A stretch of DNA of 5,359 nt from Trueperaceae bacterium. GTDB lineage: Bacteria; Deinococcota; Deinococci; Deinococcales; Trueperaceae. The DNA is taken from the NCBI GenBank assembly GCA_003567075.1, contig PXAU01000178.1, forward strand, positions 1 through 5,359, in the 5' to 3' direction. Positions 1-5,190 of the stretch are shown piece by piece; position 1 is the first letter of the stretch, and the number at the start of each line of letters is the position of its first letter. The notes below the pieces were generated by a model that worked only from the letters and a program-made list of their open reading frames with translations, did no database searches and was not told the origin of the DNA. A program made the position numbers and the translations under genes.

Positions 1-206
1 AGCAGGTTCCAGCCGCCCTCGCGACGCCAGTCGTACTGGAAGAAGGGGTTCTTGCTTGGCAGCGCTGCGCACGCGTGGCGGAGGTTGGAGGAGAGGCCGA
101 AGCGCTTGTTGCCGAAGAACAACAGCAGCGGGACCGTCAGGCCGATGAGGGGTCCGGCCACGTACCAGGGCCATGGCCCCCGGATGGCATCGAGAAGAAT
201 ATCCAT
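1..206 (-). CDS. YeeE/YedE-family sulfur (thiosulfate-type) transporter, N-terminal part
   Basis: Partial minus-strand gene that starts at the ATG at 206-204 and runs off the left edge; 68 codons are visible. The protein begins MDILLDAIRGPWPWYVAGPL and continues with a hydrophobic stretch (about residues 14-31), FGNKRFGLSS (31-40), NLRHAC with Cys46, and NPFFQYDW (53-60). This opening is characteristic of the YeeE/YedE (DUF395, 'sulfur transport') family. Known members import thiosulfate through conserved membrane cysteines; which sulfur species this one moves, and in which direction, cannot be read here. The start agrees with the usual start of the family. There is no convincing Shine-Dalgarno sequence: the bases just upstream read AATATCCCCT, and the predicted promoter places the transcript start only a few bases before the ATG, so the mRNA may be leaderless. 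It is divergent from the sulfide:quinone oxidoreductase gene, which supports a role in sulfide or thiosulfate handling. Confidence 0.85.
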   Translation of the reverse strand, partial: MDILLDAIRGPWPWYVAGPLIGLTVPLLLFFGNKRFGLSSNLRHACAALPSKNPFFQYDWRREGGWNL

Positions 207-216
207 AGGGGATATT
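198..216. promoter_or_regulatory. Operator-like palindrome 1 (CsoR/CstR-type candidate)
   Basis: Inverted repeat AATATCC-N5-GGATATT with perfect 7-bp arms, centred on 207. It covers the predicted transcript start and the start codon of the yeeE-like gene. Aligned centre to centre with the palindrome at 1594-1610, it is identical at 13 of 19 positions (199-201, 203-205, 209-211 and 213-216). An A/T flank, a C run, a short spacer and a G run is the layout of operators bound by the CsoR/RcnR/CstR family. Assignment to that family is an inference, because no regulator gene is present in the window. Confidence 0.55.
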
Positions 217-245
217 TTGTACCCGCTACCGCTGGACACAGTCAA
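216..245 (-). promoter_or_regulatory. Predicted sigma70-type promoter of the yeeE-like gene
   Basis: Read on the minus strand: TTGACT (245-240), an 18-nt spacer, then TACAAA (221-216). The -35 matches the consensus at 5 of 6 positions and the -10 at 4 of 6. The expected transcript start is about 208-210, only a few bases before the ATG at 206, so the message would be almost leaderless. An operator-like palindrome covers the predicted start site. Predicted by eye; no experimental support. Confidence 0.5.
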
Positions 246-260
246 GTAGCACACGAACAT
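233..260 (+). promoter_or_regulatory. Weak candidate promoter for sqr
   Basis: TGGACA (233-238) matches the -35 consensus at 5 of 6 positions. A 16-nt spacer leads to GAACAT (255-260), which matches the -10 at only 3 of 6. The predicted start would leave a leader of about 85 nt before the sqr ATG at 352. It overlaps the -35 of the divergent promoter, so the two could compete. This is the best plus-strand candidate seen between 207 and 351, but it is weak. Confidence 0.25.
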
Positions 261-286
261 CCCCACCTGCTACCCTCATGCCGCCC

Positions 287-305
287 GCGCTGCTGCAGGC
301 AGCGC
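287..305 (+). repeat. Inverted repeat (hairpin) in the sqr upstream region
   Basis: GCGCTGC (287-293) and GCAGCGC (299-305) are perfect 7-bp arms around a 5-nt loop, ending 46 nt before the sqr start codon. No T run follows, so it is not a clear terminator. If transcribed it could be a leader hairpin. Palindromes of this size are fairly common in DNA this GC-rich. Confidence 0.35.
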
Positions 306-351
306 CCGCGCCGTGCCGTTGACGACGCCCCTGTCCCATGGAGAACACGCC

Positions 352-1569
352 ATGCACACCACGCCGCAATCCACGCACCACCACCGCGTCCTCGTCCTGG
401 GGGGCGGGAGCGCCGGCATCACGGTCGCCGCTCGCCTGCGCCGCGCCGACCCGAGCCTCGACGTAGGACTGGTCGAGCCGTCCGACAGCCACGCCTACCA
501 AGCCCTGTGGACACTGGTGGGCCGCGGGGTCGTCGGCCCCGCGGCGACCGTTCGACCCACCGCCGGGATCGTGCCCAAGGGCGTCCGGTGGCACCGCGAC
601 CGCGTGGCCGCGATCGACCCCGAGGCCGCCCGCGTGACGCTCGAGAGCGGCGGCGAACTCCGCTACGACGCGCTCGTCGTGGCGCTGGGCATCCGCCTGG
701 CCTGGGAACTCGTCGAGGGCGCCGAGGAGGCGCTCGCCTCGCCCTGCGTGGGTTCGGTCTTCACACTGGCTGGCGCCCGCCGCACGTGGGCGGCGATGCA
801 GGCCTTTCAAGGCGGCACCGCCGTGTTCACGAACCCGCTCGGCCAGGTGAAGTGCGGCGGCGCGCCGCAGAAGATCATGTACCTTGCCGACGCCTACTGG
901 CGCGGCCGCGGCTTGGCGGCGCGCACGAACGTGATCGGCGCCTTCGCCGGCACCGTGATGCTGGGCGTGCCCGAGATCAACGCCACCTTGGAAAACGTCG
1001 TGCAGCAGCGCGGCATCGACATGCGCTTCCGCCACGACCTGCGATCCGTGGACGCCGTCGCTCGGCGTGCGACGTTCCGCCACGTCGACTCGGGCGAGGA
1101 CGTGCAGCTGACGTACGACTTCCTGCACCTCACGCCGCCCCAGCGACCGCCCGCGGCACTGGCCACCGCAGCGCTGGCCGTGCCCGAGGGACCGCATGCG
1201 GGTTTCGCCGACGTCGACCACGAGACGCTGCAGCACCGGCGCTACGCCAACGTGTTCGCGCTAGGCGACGCCGCAGCGCTGCCGACGGCCAAGACCGGGG
1301 CCGCCGTGCGCAAGCAGGCACCGGTGCTGGTGGCCAACCTGCGTTCCTTCCTCGCCGGCACGCCGCTCGAACGCAGCTACGACGGCTACTCCTCGTGCCC
1401 GCTGCTCACCGATGTGGGCAAGCTGGTCCTGGCCGAGTTCACGTACGGCAACACGTACGCGCCGAGCTTCCCGGTCGACCAGACCAAGGAGCGGTTCGAC
1501 ATGTACCTGCTCAAGCGCCACGTGCTGCCGCAGTTGTACTGGCACGGGATGCTGCGCGGCCTGGCGTAG
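352..1569 (+). CDS. sqr: Type II sulfide:quinone oxidoreductase
   Basis: 405-residue flavoprotein that oxidises H2S to sulfane sulfur (persulfide or polysulfide) and passes the electrons to quinone at the cytoplasmic membrane. The N-terminal Rossmann motif LGGGSAG has its glycines at 17, 19 and 22 and binds FAD. The two redox cysteines are Cys168 in KCGGAPQKIMYL and Cys349 in YDGYSSCPL. These motifs, ETLQHRRYANVFALGD (FAD contact, Asp306) and the C-terminal FPVDQTKERFDMYLLK and LYWHGMLRG segments match the type II (mitochondrial SQOR-like) group. An extra Cys132 lies near the region that carries a third cysteine in some SQRs. No signal peptide is seen; members are peripheral membrane proteins. 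The ATG at 352 was chosen because GGAGA (340-344) lies 7 nt upstream; an in-frame GTG at 313 has no such site. The gene lies 70 nt before the persulfide dioxygenase gene, its expected partner. Confidence 0.93.
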   Translation: MHTTPQSTHHHRVLVLGGGSAGITVAARLRRADPSLDVGLVEPSDSHAYQALWTLVGRGVVGPAATVRPTAGIVPKGVRWHRDRVAAIDPEAARVTLESGGELRYDALVVALGIRLAWELVEGAEEALASPCVGSVFTLAGARRTWAAMQAFQGGTAVFTNPLGQVKCGGAPQKIMYLADAYWRGRGLAARTNVIGAFAGTVMLGVPEINATLENVVQQRGIDMRFRHDLRSVDAVARRATFRHVDSGEDVQLTYDFLHLTPPQRPPAALATAALAVPEGPHAGFADVDHETLQHRRYANVFALGDAAALPTAKTGAAVRKQAPVLVANLRSFLAGTPLERSYDGYSSCPLLTDVGKLVLAEFTYGNTYAPSFPVDQTKERFDMYLLKRHVLPQLYWHGMLRGLA

Positions 1570-1586
1570 CCACGTCGCGCCGGAGC

Positions 1587-1613
1587 TTGACGTATACCCA
1601 GGAGGGGTATTAG
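1587..1613 (+). promoter_or_regulatory. Predicted promoter of the cstB-like gene
   Basis: TTGACG (1587-1592) matches the -35 consensus at 5 of 6 positions. A 15-nt spacer leads to TATTAG (1608-1613), which matches the -10 at 4 of 6. The spacer is slightly short. Transcription would start near 1620, giving a leader of about 20 nt that carries the ribosome-binding site GGGAG. It lies just after the sqr stop codon, so the dioxygenase gene can be expressed apart from sqr. Confidence 0.5.
1594..1610. promoter_or_regulatory. Operator-like palindrome 2 (CsoR/CstR-type candidate)
   Basis: Inverted repeat ATACCC-N5-GGGTAT with perfect 6-bp arms, centred on 1602. It fills the spacer of the predicted promoter and overlaps its -10, an ideal position for a repressor. 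ATACCC followed by GGGTAT is close to the operators known for CsoR-family regulators, including CstR, the persulfide sensor that controls sqr and cstB in Staphylococcus aureus. It shares its architecture with the site at 198-216. The family assignment is inferred from the motif and from the genes it precedes. Confidence 0.6.
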
Positions 1614-1639
1614 GCTCCAAGGTGTCGAAGGGAGAGACC

Positions 1640-3073
1640 ATGCTGTTCCACCCCATCTACGACGAAGACCTCGCCCAGGGCAGCTACCTGATCGGTTGCC
1701 AGGCCACGGGTGAAGCCATCGCCGTCGACGCGCGCCGCGACGCCGACACCTTCATCCGCGCCGCCGAGCACCACGGGCTGCGCATCACCGCCGTCACCGA
1801 GACCCACATCCACGCCGACTACCAGTCCGGCAGCCGCGAGCTGGCCGAGCGCACCGGCGCCACCCTCTACCTCTCCGACGAGGGCGATGCCGACTGGAAG
1901 TACGGCTTCGAGGGCGTCAAGCTCTACCACGGCAGCGAGATCAAGGTGGGCAACATCCGCCTCACCGCCGTCCACACGCCCGGCCATACCCCGGAGCACC
2001 TCTCGTTCCTCGTCACCGACGGCGCCACCACCGAGAACCCCGGTTTCTTCCTGACGGGCGACTTCGTCTTCGTCGGCGATGTCGGTCGGCCCGACCTGCT
2101 CGACGAAGCGGCCGGCTTCGTCGACACCCGCTTCGACGGCGCGAAGCGCCTCTTCGCCAGCCTGCGCGACCACTTCCTGACGCTGCCGGACTACGTCCAG
2201 GTGTGGCCCGGGCACGGCGCCGGCAGCGCCTGCGGCAAGGCCTTGGGCGCGGTGCCCTCGACCACCGTCGGCTACGAGCGCGTCACCAGCTGGTGGGCCC
2301 CCCTGGTCGCCGCCGGCGACGAGGAGAGCTTCGTCACCTCGCTGCTCGAGGGCCAGCCCGACGCACCGCTGTACTTCGCCCGCATGAAGCGCACCAACAA
2401 GGCCGGGCCCGCGCTGCTGGGCGAGCGCCCTGCGCTGCGCCGCTTCGAGCCGAGCGAGCTGCAAGGCCGCGTGAACGACGACCTCATCCTGCTGGACACG
2501 CGCGACGCCGAACGCCACCGCGCCGATCACGTCCCCGGCGCACTGTTCGTGCCAGAAGGCAAGAAGTTCGCCACCTACGGCAGCTTCGCGATCGACCCCG
2601 ACGCCGACGAGCGCCCCATCGTGGTGCTCGCCAGCAGTGAAGCGCAGGCCGAGTGGATGCGCGACCGCCTCAGCTGGACCGGCATCGACAACGTGATCGG
2701 CTTCGTCACCAGCCTCGAGGGTCTCACCGCCGGCCCCGTCCCGACGGTGGCGCCGGCCGCCCTCGACAGCGTGGCCGAGGCGCAGCTCCTGGACGTCCGC
2801 AACGCCAACGAGCACCGCGCCGGTCACCTGCCGGGCGCGATGCAACTCGACGTGAGCCGGGTCGCCTACCGCAGCGAGCAAGTGCCCGCCGACCGCCCGG
2901 TCGTGGTGCACTGCCAGGCCGGCGGCCGCGCCGCCGTCGCCGCAGCCGTCCTGCGCGCCAAGGGCTGGGACGACGTGCGCGAGCTCGAGGGCAGCTTCGA
3001 TGCCTGGGTCGCGGCCGGGAACGAGCCGGAGCGCGCGGACGACGCGCCCGAGCCCGCCGCCGCCGGCGCCTGA
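1640..3073 (+). CDS. CstB-like persulfide dioxygenase / rhodanese fusion
   Basis: 477-residue cytoplasmic protein with three modules. Residues 1 to about 245 are a metallo-beta-lactamase-fold persulfide dioxygenase: THIHADYQSG (His56, His58, Asp60), HTPGHTPEH (His116) and LTGDFVFVGDVGRPDL (Asp141). By comparison with ETHE1, His56, His116 and Asp141 should hold the mono-nuclear iron. The motif WPGHGAGSACGKALG carries Cys198, probably the counterpart of the functional Cys201 of S. aureus CstB. Residues about 270-375 are a rhodanese-like domain (LLDTRDAERHRADHVPGA) with ASSEAQA where the catalytic cysteine loop should be, so it looks inactive. Residues about 380-465 are an active rhodanese with HCQAGGRA and catalytic Cys425. 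The tail is acidic and Ala/Pro-rich. CstB oxidises low-molecular-weight persulfides to thiosulfate using O2; the same is inferred here. The ATG at 1640 is preceded by GGGAG at a good distance; an in-frame GTG at 1622 is less likely. Confidence 0.92.
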   Translation: MLFHPIYDEDLAQGSYLIGCQATGEAIAVDARRDADTFIRAAEHHGLRITAVTETHIHADYQSGSRELAERTGATLYLSDEGDADWKYGFEGVKLYHGSEIKVGNIRLTAVHTPGHTPEHLSFLVTDGATTENPGFFLTGDFVFVGDVGRPDLLDEAAGFVDTRFDGAKRLFASLRDHFLTLPDYVQVWPGHGAGSACGKALGAVPSTTVGYERVTSWWAPLVAAGDEESFVTSLLEGQPDAPLYFARMKRTNKAGPALLGERPALRRFEPSELQGRVNDDLILLDTRDAERHRADHVPGALFVPEGKKFATYGSFAIDPDADERPIVVLASSEAQAEWMRDRLSWTGIDNVIGFVTSLEGLTAGPVPTVAPAALDSVAEAQLLDVRNANEHRAGHLPGAMQLDVSRVAYRSEQVPADRPVVVHCQAGGRAAVAAAVLRAKGWDDVRELEGSFDAWVAAGNEPERADDAPEPAAAGA

Positions 3074-3268
3074 GCCGACGCGCGCGGCTGCCCCGCAGGC
3101 GCCACCCCAACCCTGGCGCGCGGTCCTTCGCGCTGATGCGCAATCCCCAACGCCAGCGGGCCAGGTAGGCACCTGTCGAGCAGGCACGCCGTCTTGATCG
3201 GGCCGGCGCCATCCCGAGGCGCCGGCCCGCCTCCGTTCCCGCCACTCCCATAGCGACAGGACCACCGC
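3074..3268. other. Intergenic region between the cstB-like gene and sulP
   Basis: 195 bp without a convincing gene. Apart from the hairpin at 3199-3229 I find no clear promoter for sulP. TTGATC at 3194-3199 has no acceptable -10 at the right distance, and no copy of the ATAYCC palindrome is present. The ribosome-binding site for sulP, AGGA at 3258-3261, is at the right end. Confidence 0.5.
3199..3229 (+). terminator. Strong GC hairpin, probable terminator after the cstB-like gene
   Basis: CGGGCCGGCGCC (3199-3210) and GGCGCCGGCCCG (3218-3229) form a perfect 12-bp stem around the 7-nt loop ATCCCGA. The following bases, CCTCCGTTCCC, are pyrimidine-rich but hold few T, so it is not a textbook intrinsic terminator. 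It lies 125 nt after the dioxygenase stop codon and 39 nt before the SulP start. It probably separates the two transcription units or protects the upstream mRNA's 3' end. Confidence 0.55.
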
Positions 3269-4999
3269 ATGCGCTTCCCGCTGTCCCCCGCCCCTTGGTT
3301 GCGGCGCTACCGCCGCGCCGACCTGCCCGCCGACCTCGTCGCCGGCCTCACCGTCGCCGTGATGCTGGTCCCGCAGGGCATGGCCTACGCCCTGCTGGCC
3401 GGCATGCCGCCGGTAGCGGGCCTCTACGCCTCCACCGTGCCGCTCGTGGCGTACGCGTTGGTAGGGTCCTCGCGCGCCCTGGCGGTGGGCCCCGTGGCGA
3501 TCATGTCGCTGCTCACGCTGGCCGGCGTGGGCGCGCTGGCCGAGCCCGGCAGCGCCGAGTTCATCGGCCTGGCGGGCCTGCTGGCGCTCATGGTGGGCGT
3601 GCTGCAACTGGCGCTCGGGCTGCTGCGCGGCGGCGTGATCGTGGCGTTCCTGTCACACGCGGTGGTGTCGGGCTTCACCTCGGCAGCCGCCATCGTCATC
3701 GGCCTGTCGCAGCTGCGCCACCTGGTCGGCGTGCCGCTCGAGGCCGGCCGCCCCCTCGGACAGGTGGTCGAGGCGCTCACCCGCATCGGCGAGGCGCACC
3801 TCCCGACGCTGGCGCTCGGGCTCGGCGCGATCGCGCTGCTGCTGGCGGGCCGGCACCTGCACCCGCGCTTCCCGACGCCGCTGGTGGTCGTGGTGCTGGC
3901 GACGCTGCTGGTGGGCTGGTTCGGCCTGGGCGAGCACGGCGTGCGCACGGTGGGCGCCGTGCCGGCCGGGCTGCCGCTGCCGCGCTTACCCGAGGCGCCC
4001 TTGGCGGCGGTCCTCGACCTGCTCCCGACCGCGCTCACCATCGCCTTCGTCGGCTTCATGGAGTCGGTCGCGGTGGCGCGCTCCTTGGCCGCGAAGGACG
4101 GTGAGCGCATCGACGCCGACCGAGAGTTGGCCGGCTTGGGCCTGGCCAACCTGGCCGCCGGCGTGCTCGCGGCGTTCCCCGTCACCGGCGGCTTCTCCCG
4201 CAGCGCGATCAACCACCAGGCCGGCGCCCGCAGCGGCCTCGCCAGCGTCGTGACCGCGTTGCTGGTGGCGCTGACGCTGCTGGCGCTCACGCCCCTGTTC
4301 GCGCAGTTGCCGCAAGCGGCACTGGCGGCGCTGGTGATGGTGGCGGTGGCGGGCCTGATCGACACGCACGAACCCGCGCACCTGTGGCGGGTGCGGCGCT
4401 CGGACGCGCTCACCTTGGGCGTCACTTTCGCCGCCACGCTGCTGATCGGCGTGGAGCCCGGGATCGTGATCGGCGTCGGCTTCTCGCTGGCGGTGTTCGT
4501 GTGGCGCAGCGCCTTCCCGCACGTGGCGGTGATGGGCCGGCTCGACCAACTGGGGGTGTGGCGCAACCTCTCGCGCTACCCCGAGGCGCGGCCGGCGCCA
4601 CACCTGGTGGTGCTGCGGCCCGACGCCAGCCTCTACTTCGCCAACGCCACCTACCTGCGCGACGTGGTCGAGCGCGCGTTGGCCGAGCGCGAGGAGGTGC
4701 GCGGGCTGGTGCTCGACCTGTCGGCGGTGAACGACGTGGACGCGGTCGGCCTGGGGAGCCTCGAGAGGCTCCTGGCCGAACTCGACCAGCGAGGGCTGGA
4801 GGTGCATCTGGCGGGCATGAAGGGCCCGGTGCGCGACGTCGCGGCCAGGGCTGGTTGGCAGGAGCGCCACGCCGAGCGCGCCTTCCATCCAGGGATCGAT
4901 CACGCGGTGCTCGCTGCCGAGGCGGCCTGCGCGCGCAGAAGCACGAGCAGCACGACCGTCGTGGCGGCCAGCTCGAGGTCGGCTGGCGCAAACGCTTGA
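3269..4999 (+). CDS. SulP-family inorganic anion transporter with STAS domain
   Basis: 576-residue membrane protein of normal length for bacterial SulP (SLC26-related) transporters. Residues about 20-412 hold many hydrophobic segments (10-14 expected). Family motifs are VPQGMAYALLAGMPPVAGLY (34-53), the SRALAVGPVAIMS segment (68-80) and FPVTGGFSRSAIN (residues up to 315). A cytoplasmic STAS domain follows at about 445-555, with DLSAVNDVDAVG starting at Asp483. The family moves sulfate, bicarbonate or other anions, and the substrate cannot be read from the sequence. Next to sulfide-oxidation genes, transport of sulfate or sulfite is a reasonable inference, but bicarbonate remains possible. AGGA (3258-3261) lies 7 nt before the ATG. 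The final 25 or so residues are rich in Ser, Thr, Ala and Arg and look unstructured. A strong hairpin separates it from the upstream gene, so co-transcription is doubtful. Confidence 0.9.
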   Translation: MRFPLSPAPWLRRYRRADLPADLVAGLTVAVMLVPQGMAYALLAGMPPVAGLYASTVPLVAYALVGSSRALAVGPVAIMSLLTLAGVGALAEPGSAEFIGLAGLLALMVGVLQLALGLLRGGVIVAFLSHAVVSGFTSAAAIVIGLSQLRHLVGVPLEAGRPLGQVVEALTRIGEAHLPTLALGLGAIALLLAGRHLHPRFPTPLVVVVLATLLVGWFGLGEHGVRTVGAVPAGLPLPRLPEAPLAAVLDLLPTALTIAFVGFMESVAVARSLAAKDGERIDADRELAGLGLANLAAGVLAAFPVTGGFSRSAINHQAGARSGLASVVTALLVALTLLALTPLFAQLPQAALAALVMVAVAGLIDTHEPAHLWRVRRSDALTLGVTFAATLLIGVEPGIVIGVGFSLAVFVWRSAFPHVAVMGRLDQLGVWRNLSRYPEARPAPHLVVLRPDASLYFANATYLRDVVERALAEREEVRGLVLDLSAVNDVDAVGLGSLERLLAELDQRGLEVHLAGMKGPVRDVAARAGWQERHAERAFHPGIDHAVLAAEAACARRSTSSTTVVAASSRSAGANA

Positions 5000-5024
5000 C
5001 GCCCGCGAGGGCGCACCGTAGCAT
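4996..5024 (+). promoter_or_regulatory. Predicted sigma70-type promoter overlapping the sulP stop codon
   Basis: TTGACG (4996-5001) matches the -35 consensus at 5 of 6 positions. A 17-nt spacer leads to TAGCAT (5019-5024), which matches the -10 at 4 of 6. The -35 contains the sulP TGA stop codon. Transcription would start near 5031, leaving a leader of about 160 nt before the amidohydrolase-type gene at 5191. By spacing and match this is the best promoter in the window. Confidence 0.6.
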
Positions 5025-5052
5025 GCCCGGCAGTTCGTCGACCTTGTAGCCC

Positions 5053-5079
5053 CAGGGCGCGTGTTCGCGCCGCGCCCTG
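5053..5079 (+). repeat. Inverted repeat in the leader of the downstream gene / after sulP
   Basis: CAGGGCGCG (5053-5061) and CGCGCCCTG (5071-5079) form a perfect 9-bp stem with a 9-nt loop. An alternative tighter hairpin pairs GGCGCG (5056-5061) with CGCGCC (5066-5071) around the loop TGTT. The two folds are mutually exclusive. No T run follows. It could end sulP transcription, or be a regulatory structure in the leader transcribed from the promoter at 4996-5024. Confidence 0.4.
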
Positions 5080-5190
5080 CGCTTGGAGCCATGGTGGGGA
5101 ATCCCTCGAGCGCCGCATACCGACACCACGCCGAAGGCACCGGACCGCCAGCCGCACGCTGCGTGACGCCGTCGACCAGCTGGAGCGCGC

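Noticed and set aside
313..351. GTG at 313 as an earlier sqr start, adding 13 residues
   Set aside because: No ribosome-binding site precedes it, and the ATG at 352 has GGAGA 7 nt upstream. SQR proteins normally begin shortly before the FAD-binding glycine motif.
75..1613. Plus-strand open frame (512 codons) overlapping yeeE and sqr
   Set aside because: The product is an Arg/Pro/His-rich low-complexity shadow in a different frame from sqr. No ribosome-binding site or known motif was seen.
1622..1639. GTG at 1622 as an earlier start of the cstB-like gene
   Set aside because: It would lie almost at the predicted transcript start and lose the GGGAG site that serves the ATG at 1640. The family start MLFHPIYDE fits the ATG.
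3194..3222. TTGATC at 3194 as the -35 of a sulP promoter
   Set aside because: No -10-like hexamer occurs at 15-19 nt; the region is occupied by the GC hairpin stem.
1610..3607. Long minus-strand open frame (665 codons) opposite the cstB-like gene and the sulP start
   Set aside because: It is a mirror of the real gene in GC-rich DNA: its product is rich in Gly, Ala, Arg, Gln and His without domain structure, and it crosses an intergenic region and a strong hairpin. The plus strand encodes clear enzyme motifs over the same bases.
5023..5049. Eight-codon ORF starting at the ATG at 5023
   Set aside because: It starts inside the predicted -10 element, upstream of the transcript start, and has no ribosome-binding site.
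3986..5140. Minus-strand open frame (384 codons) opposite the 3' part of sulP
   Set aside because: It has biased His/Gln/Arg/Gly-rich composition with no motif, whereas the plus strand encodes the conserved SulP core and STAS domain.
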